A stretch of DNA of 64,000 nt from Amphirosellinia nigrospora (GCA_004123355.1 SCHM01000001.1:10736193-10800192), one strand, 5' to 3'; shown: positions 13,457-25,698, counted from the first letter of the stretch. Numbers and translations: made by a program. Notes: generated by a model not told the origin, from the letters alone.

Positions 13457-13878
13457 GTAATAATAAGAAAGGACGGCCATATCAACCGTAGTATAAGTCG
13501 AGGCAGTACTAAGTACGAGTCGAGCGCGACTACGGAGTACCTAATTCTCCCATCAGGCGTAACTTATCATATGCAGGGACTTAAACTATTGCTATAACTC
13601 CTAAGGCGTATTCAAAGGAATATTTCAAAAACAAACTAGAAGCACTTTAGCGCGTCGGGTTTCGTCGTTCTAACGTGCTACGTTTCAAGACCACCACCCA
13701 TACTTCTACAAATTGAACCAGGGGTTACTAGGCTTGCTAAGACTTAATACATTAAACCATAGAGAGCCATTTGAGCCCCTCGGTGGTGGCCTGCCAGCCT
13801 ATCGCTTTGATGCTAGACAGAACGGAAGCTGTGCCGCAGCACATTCGAGGCATTCGAGTTTCTACCTAACTAAGCTAC
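8557..13878. other. Gene-poor 5.3-kb region with possible gene debris
   Basis: No intact gene is recognisable. A minus-strand frame at 9636-9938 (about 100 codons, containing IPYFPTEWFGNGLNP) and plus-strand frames between about 11390 and 12560 look somewhat protein-like. The latter contain ISCREC and TRCLVCNNSF, then KPQCMICGH, and after a TGA in the same frame another 77 codons (with TGELRVAVLTPAYSSD). None matches a family I know, and several are broken by stops. They may be remnants of one or more decayed genes, as the neighbouring DUF6594 gene is. The area is AT-richer than the flanking genes and includes an AAT microsatellite at 13422. Confidence 0.35.
13422..13456. repeat. (AAT)n microsatellite
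   Basis: About 11.7 perfect AAT/TAA units over 35 bases, followed after one interruption by a few more degenerate units to about 13467. Intergenic. Confidence 0.9.
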
Positions 13879-14746
13879 TTATAGACCTGCACCTACAAAT
13901 ACTACCAAAACAGCAGTAGCACCGTAGAAGTCCTTCCCACTAGAGTCCGTACCCAGAAAGACGACCAAGGCGGCAAAAATAACCGTTGCGGCTGATATGG
14001 CCAATCGTGTATGAAGAAATACACAGAGCCATGAGAATCACTGGACGAGAAGAGCCGTGCTTCCGGCCAGCGCCAGTGGAATCGAAGTTTGAGGCCATCA
14101 AGAGCTTCCTTTTCAAACCTCTTCCTGTCCAATTCTCGGAAGTTTAGAGGTCCAATGCCAAGAGCTGCACGGTACCTTCGCCCCCTTCCGACGGCGAGCC
14201 ATCGGGAAACGTTCCCTCTCTACGATCTCGAACTTTTGATTCCGCCTAAGAATTCGTACTCGGTATCTTTCTTAAATTGTACGACTTGCGCTAAAGTTTC
14301 GTAGTTTCGAACTGCGTCGCTGCATAACAAAATTGTAAGCGTTGGCATAATATGGCGTATTGTTAAAGAAAGACACAATTCCGCCTCTCGATAGCTGGAT
14401 TTGGATTAATTCTTGGGTTTCTTACCATATCTCTGGATCAACGCATCTACTCTCTCCCCATTCTCCGCTAGCTACATCTCCGATTGATCTATTGCTGAAT
14501 GTGCGTATATTGTTTGACAATGCGTGTTGTTCCCTGATAAGAGCTGCCTGTAGTTTGGCTATTCGATACAACTGCAACGTGCGGAAACTAAGTATGGCTA
14601 CTCTTGCTACTTTGTCACCATCAATCGAATTGACCTGCCTACGCAGCTGTGCCTCATCGTGGCTGTTATGAGGATGGCGGGTATTCTTCGGCTACCTAAG
14701 TTATGGGCTCGAAAGATGAAGTGCCAGTTTCGACGTCGACACTCAT
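13879..14746 (-). pseudogene. Decayed DUF6594-family membrane protein gene
   Basis: Read on the minus strand from an ATG at 14746, the pieces follow the order of fungal DUF6594 proteins. First is a Ser/Thr-rich N-terminus (MSVDVETGTSSFEPI). Then comes the diagnostic helical start DEAQLRRQVNSIDGDKVARV followed by AILSFRTLQLYRIAKLQ. An intron of about 106 bp (14425-14320) leads to DAVRNYETLAQ and KKDTEYEFLGG, then GEGTVQLL, then GPLNFRELDRKRFEKEALDG. The C-terminus is hydrophobic (IPLALAGSTALLV; RLAISAATVIFAALVVFLG) and ends at 13879. DUF6594 is a domain of unknown function with C-terminal membrane helices, common in Pezizomycotina. The copy changes frame about six times and has in-frame stops, including TAG at 14698-14696 and TAA at 14668-14666, both one C-to-T step from Gln codons. 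That is heavier damage than in the neighbouring genes. Confidence 0.75.
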
Positions 14747-16256
14747 ACTATCTTAATTTGATCGTGGTAGGAGGCCGGAGTTTGGCGTTAGAAATCAACA
14801 TATGTTAGGATGAGGGGAAAGCAGCTTATTTACTTCGTTTGCTTTAATAAAAAATGGAAGGAGTAGGAACCCGAATTTGCAAATTGTGGCATGCTTGTTT
14901 ACTTCTACCTAGGTGCTTTCGGTTAAAGCAAGGGGGCCCTCAGAGACTCGGAATACAAGTCCGATTTTTGCCACGTCGTTTCTATCAATAAGATATACAT
15001 TAACCTTAATACTTTATACCGGAACGTATATATCAGCACTCTGACGTATAGTTTTGGCCCTTAGATGATGAGACACTATCATCATTGCTGGAGCACCGTG
15101 AAGGAACCTCATCAAAGGTTTCCTAGCCCTAGCCTGAATATGGCAGTAAAATCTGCATGCCGATCGAGTAAGGGATGTTGAGCTCCCTATTCCTCGCATA
15201 GAAATGGATCCGGCTTTCTCCGCAAGGTATACCACACGCCTAGATAAGTTCCATGGCAATTGCTATATGCACCTATGGGTACGAAACGAGAATGATTAAC
15301 TATAATTAATATCAATAATCTCATTTTGTCCAGTACATCCTTCTAGTCTGAAAGGCCGTGGTCCAGGGAAATGCTTGGTGAATGAACAAGCAATAACAGG
15401 ATCTATCGAAGAGTTAACGATGAGGGTGTGAGTGTATAGCTTCGAGGAGAGGTCTTACGAAGATACTAAGGGGCTGCTATGAAGTTAGACATCTTTGAAA
15501 ACCACTACAAATTTAGTTAGCCAGCTAAGACTTAACCATCCAACTAGCAGATGCCGAGAGTTGCAAACGTTATTTTGTTTCCTTCAGTGGCCGCCATAAA
15601 ATCATATCGAGGAGTTTCACATCGTTTGTAGCGATATTCCTCAGTATGAAACCATGTGCATGCTCATCTTTCTAAATAGAATTAGCAGCATATAACTCAT
15701 TAATTTGTTCTTATCAAGCCTCTTTAAGATCGGACTCTCGAACAGGACATATCAATGGAAATCTGCGCGTATAGTCCAGCAAGGGCACCAGAGACCTTAC
15801 CTAGCACTCTAGGTTTGTGCAGGTTTGTATAGCTAGGTGGTTTCAAATAAGGTAATATAATAAATTACTTTACAAGCATTATATACATAGATACAGAATA
15901 TGTTTCATTAGATCCGTAAAAAAAAAAGCTTCATTTTGATATTCATATTATAGGGGCTGGCAGCCACACACTAGCCGCAAAACCAGTGGATCCGTCAACC
16001 TCATTCACTGGCCCCTCCTGCTAAGTGCTAAGCTTACTTGCGCAAAGACCAAGCTCCATCCTCCTGCATCCGTCCTCCCTGCATCGACATCCACATCCCT
16101 CCACCAGCAGCCGCGCCAGTACCTCGAGAATTCGACGATCTGCGAGAGCTTGGTCTCTCGCTGACCACTCACACTCACGTAATCCACCTCTTCTTTTGCT
16201 GGCGACATTATACATACCATACCATACGTTCCAGTATCCCTAGGGAGGATAGCACC
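14747..16256. other. Intergenic between divergent DUF6594 remnant and LST8
   Basis: No convincing coding sequence. A minus-strand open frame at 15014-15259 has no recognisable content. The last ~200 bases before 16256 are C- and T-rich on the plus strand and probably carry the LST8 promoter and 5' leader. A CCTAGGTG word lies near 14910. Confidence 0.45.
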
Positions 16257-17461
16257 ATGTCTGTCATACTATGTACAGGTAAGCCAGTCTACAGGCGCCC
16301 ACCCAGAGTCTTGAAACTGACGTCGAGGCTCAGCTGGCTATGATCACACGATCAGGTATGCGCCAAGCACCATCAATACCCATGAATCCGCCCAACTAAC
16401 CGAACTACTTGCTCCAGATTCTGGAGGCTCTCTCCGGTATATGTTCGCGCACGATACAACACCCCGACTCCCAAGTTAATCGCCTCTGCATTTCCCCCGA
16501 CAAGCGCTTCCTCGCTGCCGCCGGCCACCACTCGGTGAAGCTCTACGATATAAAATCGACAAACCCGAACGCCTTACTCACTTTTGAGGGCCACACGGGG
16601 AACATCACTGGCGTGGCTTTCCATTGCGAGGGGAAATGGATGGTGACCAGCTCTGAGGATGGGACTGTCAAGGTCTGGGAGACGCGAACCGGAACGATAC
16701 AGCGAAGTTATAGTCATGGCTTCGCCGCGAATGATGTCGTCATTCATCCTAATCAGGGCGAGATCATTAGCTGCGACCGTGGCGGCAGTGTGCGAGTTTG
16801 GGACCTAGCCGAGAACAATTGCTCCCACCAACTTATTCCCGAAGAGGATGTGTCGGTCTCGAGTGTTACAGTCGCTAGCGATGGCTCTCTCCTTTGCGCC
16901 GCGAACAATGCGGTAAGCTATGCAATGCTGATAAAGAAGTCTGGCCCCAAAGATGCGAACTAACGCTTTTCTCGACTAGGGCAATGTGTTTGTCTGGTCA
17001 CTTGTGCAGACTTACGAGCACACACAACTTATCCCGCTGACGCAGTTTTCCGCGCATAAGGAATATATCACTCGAATTCTCCTATCACCCGATGTTAAGA
17101 AGCTCGCAACTTGTTCGGCCGATCACACAGCTAAGATCTGGTCTGTACCGCGACCGACTCGGATTCGGCCGAAACCCCTCCCCTGACGAACGGTAACGGA
17201 GCCCATGCCATGCCACAACCCGTAACCACCAATGGAGAAGTGGAATTGAAGCCTTTCCATCTAGAGGCTACGTTGACGGGCCACCAGCGCTGGGTCTGGG
17301 ACTGTGCATTCAGCGCTGACTCGGCGTACCTCGTGACGGCGTGCAGCGATCATTATGCGCGATTGTGGGAACTCGGTAGCCAATCCGTCATCCGCCAATA
17401 CAACGGACATCACAGAGGAGCTGTCTGCGTTGCACTGAACGACTACTCGGAGGCCAGATAG
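16257..17461 (+). CDS. lst8: LST8, WD40 subunit of TOR complexes
   Basis: LST8 (Pop3/Wat1 in fission yeast) is a seven-bladed WD40 protein that binds the TOR kinase domain in TORC1 and TORC2. Exons are 16257-16278, 16334-16355, 16418-16912 and 16980-17461; the first two are only 22 nt each. Together they encode the canonical start MSVILCTAGYDHTIRFWEAL. The repeats follow in order, with clear blade motifs: LTFEGHTGNITGVAF, DGTVKVWETRTG, GSVRVWDLAENN, HTAKIWSV, and the near-invariant LTGHQRWVWDCAFSADSAYL, followed by the C-terminus NGHHRGAVCVALNDYSEAR. Length is about 339 residues, as expected. The frame shifts by one base near 17140-17150, before a poorly conserved linker between blades. The exon total is 3n+1, so one base is probably surplus there. 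The gene converges on the SCY1-like gene. Confidence 0.95.
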
Positions 17462-18554
17462 GATCGGCGCCACCGAGTTCAGTCGCAACAAGCACGCCCC
17501 CCGCCTTCCTCGGACACCGAAACTGAGCATGATGTTCGTACTGACTCCAGCTTCTGGAGCGAATCTGAATTTGGCTTACAAACATAACAGTATCAGCGCT
17601 GAGCCTAGTACTGTTGTTGCTCGCGGTTGTTTCCAGTCGTGTATAGGCTGGGCTCTTAGCCTGGAAGCCGACGATATCAAATCTGATAGAGTACGAAATC
17701 CGGGGCCACGAAATCCAAGTTTCCCGATATCAAATTGCCTTTATCTTTCCAAAGAACCATAGTTTGGTTATATCTTTCATGGCGGGTCAGGAGTTCAAGG
17801 CTGGTTTTGAAGGCGTCGAAGGGAAAGGACGAGACTGGACTGGACAGGACTGGACGGAACTTCATGAATTGCTCTTCTACGCGTAGCACATGCTCTCCAG
17901 CACGCCAGGCTACCTCTTTTCTCCGTCTTTCTGTTATGTGATACGTTTATACATCAGATGCGATGACTTAGGAAGTTTTCTTCTGGTTCTTAAATTTGAC
18001 CCATGCCTCGGGCTAATAGGCAAGGCATATACGGCGGCATATATGTGTGGCGGAAAGCGGTGCGTTAGGGTAGGCGGTTCAATTTTAGAGTAATACTAAT
18101 CGTCAAATCAGACTCATTGACTGATTGACCGACTGCTCGCTTCGTTACGACGACGCGAACTGCTAAAAATCAAATGAAAAAAAAAACGTTATAAGACAGA
18201 TACATAAAGTCGGTATTTCTAACTCGACGAAGCCTGTCTTGCTTATTTGCTTGTTTTTCATCTTACGCTATTTCGCCTCCTACTATTATATTCATTTACG
18301 CAAAGCTCTCTAGAACGCCATGCCTATGCCCATCCATTCATGCATGCTGTATATATCATGTCGCTCCAATATCAATATCATATAGATCATTCGAGTCCAC
18401 CATCTTTTCAGCCCTGATTCATTCACCATGCTGTATTTCCAGTCCTCTTGTCTTCCTTCTATTCAAGCATTGAAAGCTTCGGACCTGATAACCTCCCACC
18501 TACTGGAGAGGTATATCAAAAGCACGACACATTGTGCGTTATCAGCACTTCTCC
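17462..18554. other. Convergent 3' intergenic region
   Basis: This lies between the stop codons of LST8 (+) and the SCY1-like gene (-), so it should contain both 3' untranslated regions. It has short GGACTGGAC-type direct repeats near 17830-17855 and an A-rich run near 18176-18187. I see no coding sequence. Confidence 0.5.
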
Positions 18555-20946
18555 TCACCATCCGTCTCCCCAGCCGTCGTCGTCACCACCCGAGTCTTTA
18601 GGTTTCATATCGATCTTCTTGGCCACGGTTGGTTTGCTGCTGGCGGAGGCAGACCGACTCGCTAATGGCTTTTTGGCGCTACTTTTCGCTAGGCCTTTCG
18701 GTAGAGGTTTGGCGGCGCCTCCTGGGTTTTTTCTGCGTCTGTGCGGCGAGCCAGCCCGCAAAATCGGGCTCCGAGCCATCATCGAATGGTTTACTCGGGG
18801 CAATGGTTGTTGTCTTCTTCGCGGGTTTTGATGTTGTTGTTGTGGTAGTCGTTGGGGTAGACCAGGGGTCGGCAGTATTGTTATCGCTCGGCTCGCCCCA
18901 GGCATCACCGGCGTCGTCGTCGTTCATGTCGCCCATGTCGCCCCACGCGTCTCCTGCGTCGTCGTCAACTTCTATGGGTGAGGGGTCCTTGAAGTACGCA
19001 TCCGGCGCGGTAGTGGAATTCCGCGATAGTGGAGCTGGAGATGGTGACTTCACGGCCTGGCGATGCAGTGCGGAGGCAGAAGAATGTGGAAGACGTTACG
19101 CGTTTAGGCTCGGAACCTGGTGATGGTGAAGCGGCAGGTGCCTCGTTGCTTGAAGTCTGCATCTCGCCAGATGCTGCGGACAGTTTATTGGTGAAGGAGG
19201 AGATGGCCCAACCAGCCCACGAAGCAGCATCATTGGTGGATTGCGGCGTGCTCATGCGCGGGCCAGCGCCGTCTGCGGTCTGAGATGGTGGGAGCGCGGT
19301 ATCAGGCATGCTCGCTGCCGCCTTACGAATACGTTGCATGTAGATATCCACCGTCTTACTAGCCTGTTCGCGGACCAGCTTTTCCTTATCTATTAAAGAA
19401 GGACAAACGACGGGGAGAATCCGTGTCGCGCACTCCTCTTCGGTAAAAAACTCCCCAGTCGCCGCCAGCGCCATCAGAGCCGCATTTCGTGCGTGGACGA
19501 AGGGGTCTCGGAGTGATCTCGTGAAGGCGGCAATAAGAACTTTGGCACGGGTAGAGGTGCCGAGATTTTTCGCAATTTTGCCTAAACATATCGTCGTGTT
19601 TGTTCGAATACCCGGCTGCTCATCGTTCGCCGTCTTCGCTAGATATTTTAGTAACTCCCCATTGATGACGCGATCTGATAGCTTGTGGATGATGACAAGC
19701 ACGGACTTCAATGTCTGCTCACGGACTATGGGGGCTAGATCCGTGAAACCAGATACTATTTGGGGAAATATTTTATCGTTTACTACTTTTTGGGGAAGTC
19801 TGTCAATCATCAATGGCAGATTATCCAATAGACACACCCGAATCGCCCTATCTGGATTACCAAATAGTCGAATTACAACGGGCTGCACCCGAGCCTCGAA
19901 GTCGTCGTTTGTTAACTTGGCGGTTATTTTCATGACTACTCCGAATGCTTTCGGCCCGCCGCCGCCAAACTCGACGGACTTCAGTAGCTCTGGTAGAACC
20001 TTCATCTTGAAGAAATCCTCGGGAAGTCGTCTGTGAGCTGGTCGAGATCGTCAAGAATTTCCGCCCTCTCCGCCTCCGACTTAACATCAAGGTTGTCGAT
20101 GCCTTCGGTTAATTTGATTAGAGGTGAGTCAAAGAACCCACCCGAGCGACGCCCCTGCTCCAAGAAGACCCCGACGGTGATCCTGGCTTTGGGGTTCGCA
20201 TTCACAAGCCTTTTGTAGCCCGCGTGCATAGTGGGTGGAATGCCTTTTGTCTGCCCCGCCTCAGAAGGCCCCGTGAAGTCGCCATTGAAAGCTTCGTAAA
20301 TGGTGGCGCCAAAGTTGTAGGAGTCGACAGCAGAGTGCGGACTCTTCTTGATGGCGTCCCAGCCAGACCTCGCTAGCTCAGGGGGTGTAAATCTGTTCGA
20401 GTCGGGTACTAAGCTACCGTATGTATATATTATAGCGTCGTCGTCCTTCACGTTGCTGAGGATCTCGAAACCACCCAGCTTCCATTCGCCGCTCTCGGAG
20501 GTGTAGATGGACGCCACACGCAGGCTCCCATGTATTGACGAGCCTTCGTCGTTGATAAACTTGACGGTGCGCGCGATACTATAGAGACCCCATTTTATGG
20601 TCTCGGGACTCAAACTTTTCCGCTTGACGTGCCATCGTAGCGGAACGACGCGCTCGGTGGCGATGTATATATAGGAATCGGTCTCGACGGCGTCCAGGAC
20701 TTTGATGACGCCGGGATGGCGCATGGTGCGCAGCTTCTTGAGGGCATTCTTGGCGAGGGGCAATCGGGGCTTATTGGCGGTGACGTCGAAAGAGAAGATG
20801 CTGCAATTGGACCCGTCCGCCCGCCGCGTGCCGTTGTAGAGGGTCCAGATGGAGGCATCGATGTCGACCTTGTCACCGAATGAGTAGGGGAACGACGGAC
20901 CCTGCGCCGCCATGGCCGAGGCCACCGCCGACTTGATAAAATCCAT
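18555..20946 (-). CDS. SCY1-like pseudokinase (Cex1/SCYL1 family)
   Basis: A single-exon gene of about 797 codons. The N-terminal ~310 residues are a protein-kinase-like domain that lacks catalytic motifs: the HRD loop is replaced by SSIHGSLRVASIY and DFG by KLGGFEIL, so it should be inactive. HEAT repeats follow (KVLPELLKSVEFGGGGPKAF, then EQTLKSVLVIIHKLSD and VHARNAALMALAATGEFF). The disordered tail contains the repeated unit DDDAGDAWG and ends in the family hallmark KDSGGDDDGWGDGW. Yeast Cex1 and mammalian SCYL1 act in tRNA export and COPI-dependent traffic in the cytoplasm. The frame breaks at three points: near 20020 (between DDFPR and FKMKV, one G short), near 19080, and in an A6 run near 18735. 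All are single-base changes between parts that belong together. Confidence 0.93.
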
Positions 20947-21523
20947 GCTGTACTCGAACCATGCGCAAGTATCGGGACGTAGTAGATATTCGGGGTGTCG
21001 GGTGTCGGGAGTTGTATACGGCCTGGGCGGAAAAGACTGACTTGTGTTGTAGATAGCTAACGAGGAATGTTGTTGACCTGTCCACTAAATTATCGCGATA
21101 CGCCATTAATTCAATTGACCCCTCCGCACATGTGACATGCCCGGCGCCGCTGGCTGTGGTTCCAGTCGTTAGGCACCTCTTACCGCCTAAGTAGTACAAG
21201 TCTCAGGGGTCTATTTCCCCACTAGAATTCAATTGTAACATTGCCTTAGGTACCTTATGTAAACTGGACCATTTAACCCCAGTTATTTCATGGGTACCTA
21301 TGTTATCACTCTCTTAACTGTGCTCATCTCTACCTTACTCTGCTAATTGAGTATTAAGTGATCGAGTATTAATGAAGCTGGTTAAGTACTTGTACTTATC
21401 TTTCATAGCCACCTAAGTATTCAAGTAGGAACCAAGAAAACGGCGTACGAGATTATATTTACAGCGGTAGGTATAAGGTAATTAATTATGATACGAGACC
21501 AATCATTCTCCCAGATCGCCCTG
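20947..21523. other. Upstream region of the SCY1-like gene
   Basis: These 577 bases separate the start of the SCY1-like gene from the stop codon of the FAD oxidoreductase, both on the minus strand. They contain two GGTACCTA words (about 21248 and 21292) and no gene. Confidence 0.5.
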
Positions 21524-23108
21524 CTAATAAGCAGAGGCTATCTTGAATCCGCCCGTCCGCGTACTAAAGAAACCCTTGGGATCAACCTCGGCCTGCACTC
21601 TTCTCGCCAGCGCCAACTTCTCCGGCTTCAACCTCCCGAAGTAATCCTGCGGGTAGAAGCAGTCGTTCTGGAACAGAGGCAGGTAGACGTCCTTGGGCAA
21701 CAGGCCGCTGTCCTGGTAGTCCCCTACGATGGTCTTGAACCCGTTGTACGTGTCTTGCATGGTCTGGTCGATCGCGGGATACGAGCCATTGGGCCAGAAG
21801 CTGTAGTCTAGCTCCAGCACGATGCGATCGATGTCTGCGTCCACGTCCAACATGTCACCCCCCTTATCCTTCGCTACCTGCGCCAACTTCTTCGGCAGGG
21901 GCTGGAAGGCAACGCTGGCGACGACGCCGGGTATAAGTTGAGCTGTATTGCTGACTTCGACCCAATGGTCAAAGATCTTCTGCATGACTTCGGCACCGTT
22001 CGCCTCGTTGGGCAGCGGTATCGTCTCCGTGCCAATCGTGTAGACGCTGCCTTTGATAACCGCCCAGTTATTGCCGCTCAGGAGGCTGTTCATGCTCTGG
22101 GTCTTGCACGTGTTGAGCTTAAAGTTGCTGATGGCGAAAAACTTGTCAAAGACGCCCGCAGGGGGCTCCGGCCCATTGTAATACAGGAAGATGACCCAAA
22201 TGTCGACTAGTGTAGCGAGTGTACGTTCTGCCGTTACGATGATGCCGGCCTTCTCGTCGTCGTAGTTTTCCGTAAAGTCTCGGACCGCCGCGAGCATGGC
22301 CGTAGTGACGTCTGGCGTCGCGTCGAAGATGAGGTTGCCGCCCCATACATCACCCTGCGGATAGGCTTGTAACAGGTATGAGGTAACGATACCGAAATTG
22401 TTGCCACCGCCCTTAAGAGCCATGAATAAGTCGGGGTGTTTGCTCTCTGTCACCCGCACGATAGAAGCGTTTGCCAGCACGAGCTCATATTCAAGTACCG
22501 AGTTGGCAGCCCAGCCATACTCGGTGCTCATAAAACTCAAGCCGCCTACGAATCCCGATGTAAGTTATAAGTGTTTGATAGGTCAGCTTGTGACGAGTCT
22601 CACCTCCTAGCAGGTAACCACCAACACCAACGTTGCCGATTCGGCCACCGACGACTGTGTACCCGGAACCATCGAGCGCCCCCGAGACATCGTCCCATCG
22701 GTTTCCAGGTCCAACCCTGACGGTTTCCGCCACGGGATCGAGTATTACCTGGTCCAAGTTCTTGGTAGAAATGAGAGGGCCACCGTCGATACTAGCAAAA
22801 TAGTTGTTTGGGTTATGGCCACCGGACTTGATAGCGAACGACTCGTTATTAGTTCCCAGGATAGAGACAATCGCCGCGACCTCCTGAGTCGTAGTGGGCA
22901 TCAAGATGCACGATGGCTTCAGGTCACCGCATGCTGTTGACCAGTACTCGGTCTGTTCCGATGTATACTGGATCTCGAAACGCTTGTACGACTCGATTGA
23001 GGTCTGGCTCCCCACCAGATCGCATGTGCTCTGAGCCGCTGCCACCGCGGCCAAGGCAGAGACAGCCATAGCGAAACTATTCCGCATGGTGGTGGATACG
23101 CTCATCAT
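21524..23108 (-). CDS. Secreted FAD-linked oxidoreductase (BBE-like)
   Basis: Two exons, 23108-22604 and 22545-21524, with a 58-bp intron; together exactly 509 codons with no frame problem. The start carries a signal peptide (FAMAVSALAAVAAAQ, about residues 12-26), implying secretion. The PCMH-type FAD-binding domain shows KSGGHNPNNYF, with H98 the expected site of 8-alpha-histidyl FAD linkage, and GRIGNVGVGGYLLGGG. The second Cys of bicovalent berberine-bridge enzymes is absent there, so single covalent attachment is likely. The C-terminus has the BBE-type ending EVDPKGFFSTRTGGF. Such enzymes oxidise sugars, alcohols or secondary-metabolite intermediates using oxygen; the substrate cannot be read from the sequence. 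No tailoring-gene cluster surrounds it. An alternative start at the second or third Met would keep the signal peptide. Confidence 0.9.
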
Positions 23109-24500
23109 CTTGTCCCTGCGGGTTCAGGGGTGATATCCAGAAAGCTACCGCGCATCTTGAAGACAAGTCACAGCTTGGGACCTCATTCTTATTATACATA
23201 TTCTCTATTCTGTTTCCTATGCTATACACCGTAAGTTAAGATTTACCAGGCATCGCCCCCCAGCATTCAGCTGGCCTCGGCAAGGGAACAAAAGGGGTAG
23301 GGCAGTTTGTAAACTGGGAAATGCGAGTTGCGAACCGGGAAATGTCGATAGTTTCAAGGCGTAACCCTGGCCAGAAGTCAACCGAGTACGACGTGGGGAC
23401 AGCTTATCGCGATACTGTGCATCTCATGATGGTGGTGTTGGGGTCCAGTAACACATACCGCATTGCATTAGGCTCCGCAAACGAAAAGTGAAATGTCTTT
23501 GTGAGGCCATTCTCACTTACCTAAGCCGCTGGGTTGTGACGAATGTGGATATATCTAGGTCAAGGTTGTCGGAAATCCTGGCAAGGCCCTAGCCGAACAC
23601 ATGATGATCTGCACATCTCTCCCCTTTTACAGGTACGGATGGTAGGGTTGCTCGCATGATTAGTGTATGTGCAGGAAAAAAACGGTATTGCGACGTGGCA
23701 TATGATCAATGCCGACTTCGATAAATAAATAAGGTTTGACAAGCTTTAACCATAAGTCCTAACCTAAACTATAAGCACGACATTAATGTCAAGCATTGTT
23801 TGCATCAATGCCCTTTTCGCAAGTCATGGATATGCCATACTTTTTATTCATTTCCTTCACAACGGACAAAATATAGCTACAGTGACGTAGGTAACTTTCA
23901 AATCCGGGGTAATAGGGTAAATTATGGCATCAGCTAAATTAGTAAATCATGTCGGCGGTTCCCGAAGTCCACGTGCACCGAACCGAAGTACGACGGAACC
24001 CTCACCTAACGTGTTTTGGCGCTTGCCATCTGCTAAGAACATCCTGTCAGCCTGAATCGATAGTCGGTAAGTTCAGCAAAATAACGTGAAAATTTTAAGC
24101 ATATGACACATAATGGGCGGAGGTACGAAGTCTATGCACTAGAGACAAAATGAGCGGAACTCGGTTAGCTAAGCGAGGTTGACATTCCCTTCGGCCTAAT
24201 CCGTTGATACCTAGCAACCCCTTGCTTGCATTCCCGAAAGATGGATTGAGCTCATTCTATACTAGATAAGGTAACCAGCTCGAATTTGATTTTGATACTC
24301 ACTTTCCCAGCGCGGATCCATCCTCTCCCTCGTTCTTGTTCTCGGCTATGTTGCGTTTGTATAGGTCGCCTACATCTCCACGACAAGCGCCGCCATGACC
24401 GCGCTTTGGAACGAGTTGCACAGACACTACACCAAGTGGGTGGGTATCACTAGGGGGAACAAACGGGGGGTAAAGCGCCGAGCCACGTCACTACACTACG
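23109..24500. other. Intergenic
   Basis: Upstream region of the FAD oxidoreductase gene and downstream region of the homoserine kinase gene. I recognise no coding sequence or repeat in it. Confidence 0.5.
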
Positions 24501-25698
24501 CTACGTTGTGATAACTCTCGTCCCTTCCGCGGGCTCCAGCAATTTCCATTGGCAGTCGATGTTCTCCTTTCGGAATCTCGCTATTATCCGCTCCGCAATC
24601 TCTTCAAAGTTGCTCGTTGCTAGCGCGAGGATCGTGGGACCCGCGCCCGAGAGGCACACGCCCAATAGGCCTTCCTGCGTGCTGGGTGACATGGACTGGA
24701 CAATTTCCTCCAGGCCCGGGATGAGAGTCTGCCGGTATTGTTGGTGGAGCTTGTCCTGCATGGCCAGGTTGATCAGTTCGGGGTCTGGTGGCGACTGTCC
24801 CAGGGCGACGGGAAGCAGAGCAATGCGCTGCATGTTAAACGTCTATTGGAAATGATTTGTCAGACATATAAATCGAGGCAAGGGATGACCTTTGCACAAA
24901 TTAGGTACTCACGACGTCCTGTCTGGGATACTCCTTCGGCAGCACTTCGCGTGCTTTGGCCGTGGGCACTTCGAAGTTGGGGATGATGGCCACGGCCTTG
25001 ATCTCCTTCGCCCACTGGAACTTGATGTGGTGTCCGATTCCGTGAGGCGGCTCGGGCGGCCGCTCCCTGTGTCGAGGCCTCCAGCAGGTGCAGGGAGCAC
25101 TTCACTAAGCGGGATCTCCACACGAGCAACGTCCTCCGGCGCAAGTGGCTTGAGATAGGTACCACGAAGCCACCAAAGAGAGCAGCGCCTACGTTGTCCG
25201 GGTGGCGTTCTAAATGCCCGTCGTTAGCTCTGATACTAGTAAGAGGTAAAGATGAAAAACCGAGCAGATTTGCGTCATACCTATCATCAAGCAGAAGTCA
25301 AATATCCGACTGTCATCGAGATGGTGTAGGCCGCCAACCTGCTTGCCGAGCATGACACCGGCTACGACAGCCGCTCCGGATGAGCCTAGGCCGCGACCTA
25401 GGGGAATGGGGTTCACGATGTGCACGTGTGTTTCGACGGGAAAGGCACGTTGGTCATGGCACCGTAGAACGTATAACGCGACTCGCGTAATGAGATTTGA
25501 GGAAGGATCCAACGGCACCTCTCCCTCACCCTCGCCCTCGTAGGTTACTCTGCAGTTCAATGGGTGTTCAGACGATGTCTTGGATCTGTCAATGGTCACC
25601 CGGAGCTCAAGATATATCGATAGCGCTAGACCGATGACATCGAATCCGGGGCCGATGTTGGCGGAGGAGCACGGAGTCCGGATGGTGAAGGACTCCAT
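24501..25698 (-). CDS. thr1: Homoserine kinase
   Basis: This enzyme phosphorylates L-homoserine with ATP, the step before threonine synthase, in the cytosol. Exons are 25698-25281, 25209-24913 and 24842-24501, with introns of 71 and 70 bp. The product, about 352 residues, is a GHMP kinase: the N-terminal motif SSANIGPGFDVIGLAL is followed by the ATP-binding loop PLGRGLGSSGAA (residues ~99-110), then ERHPDNVGAALFGGFV, and the C-terminal GHMP motif GVCLSGAGPTILAL. The frame slips twice in exon 2, near 25160 (GTGGTACC, one G short) and near 25066 (GGG, one G short). With both restored the total is 353 codons including the stop, so the gene itself is probably functional. The slips separate clearly homologous parts and no intron explains them. 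Confidence 0.93.

Noticed and set aside
17140-17200. An extra LST8 intron from GTACCG to GGAG explaining the frame change
   Set aside because: The acceptor is not YAG and splicing there leads straight to a stop codon. A one-base sequence difference fits better.
18555-20946. Active protein kinase
   Set aside because: The catalytic loop and DFG motifs are replaced, and HEAT repeats plus the WGDGW tail identify a SCY1-like pseudokinase.
21524-25698. A biosynthetic gene cluster around the FAD oxidoreductase
   Set aside because: The neighbours are homoserine kinase and a SCY1-like gene. There is no synthase, transporter or cluster regulator adjacent.
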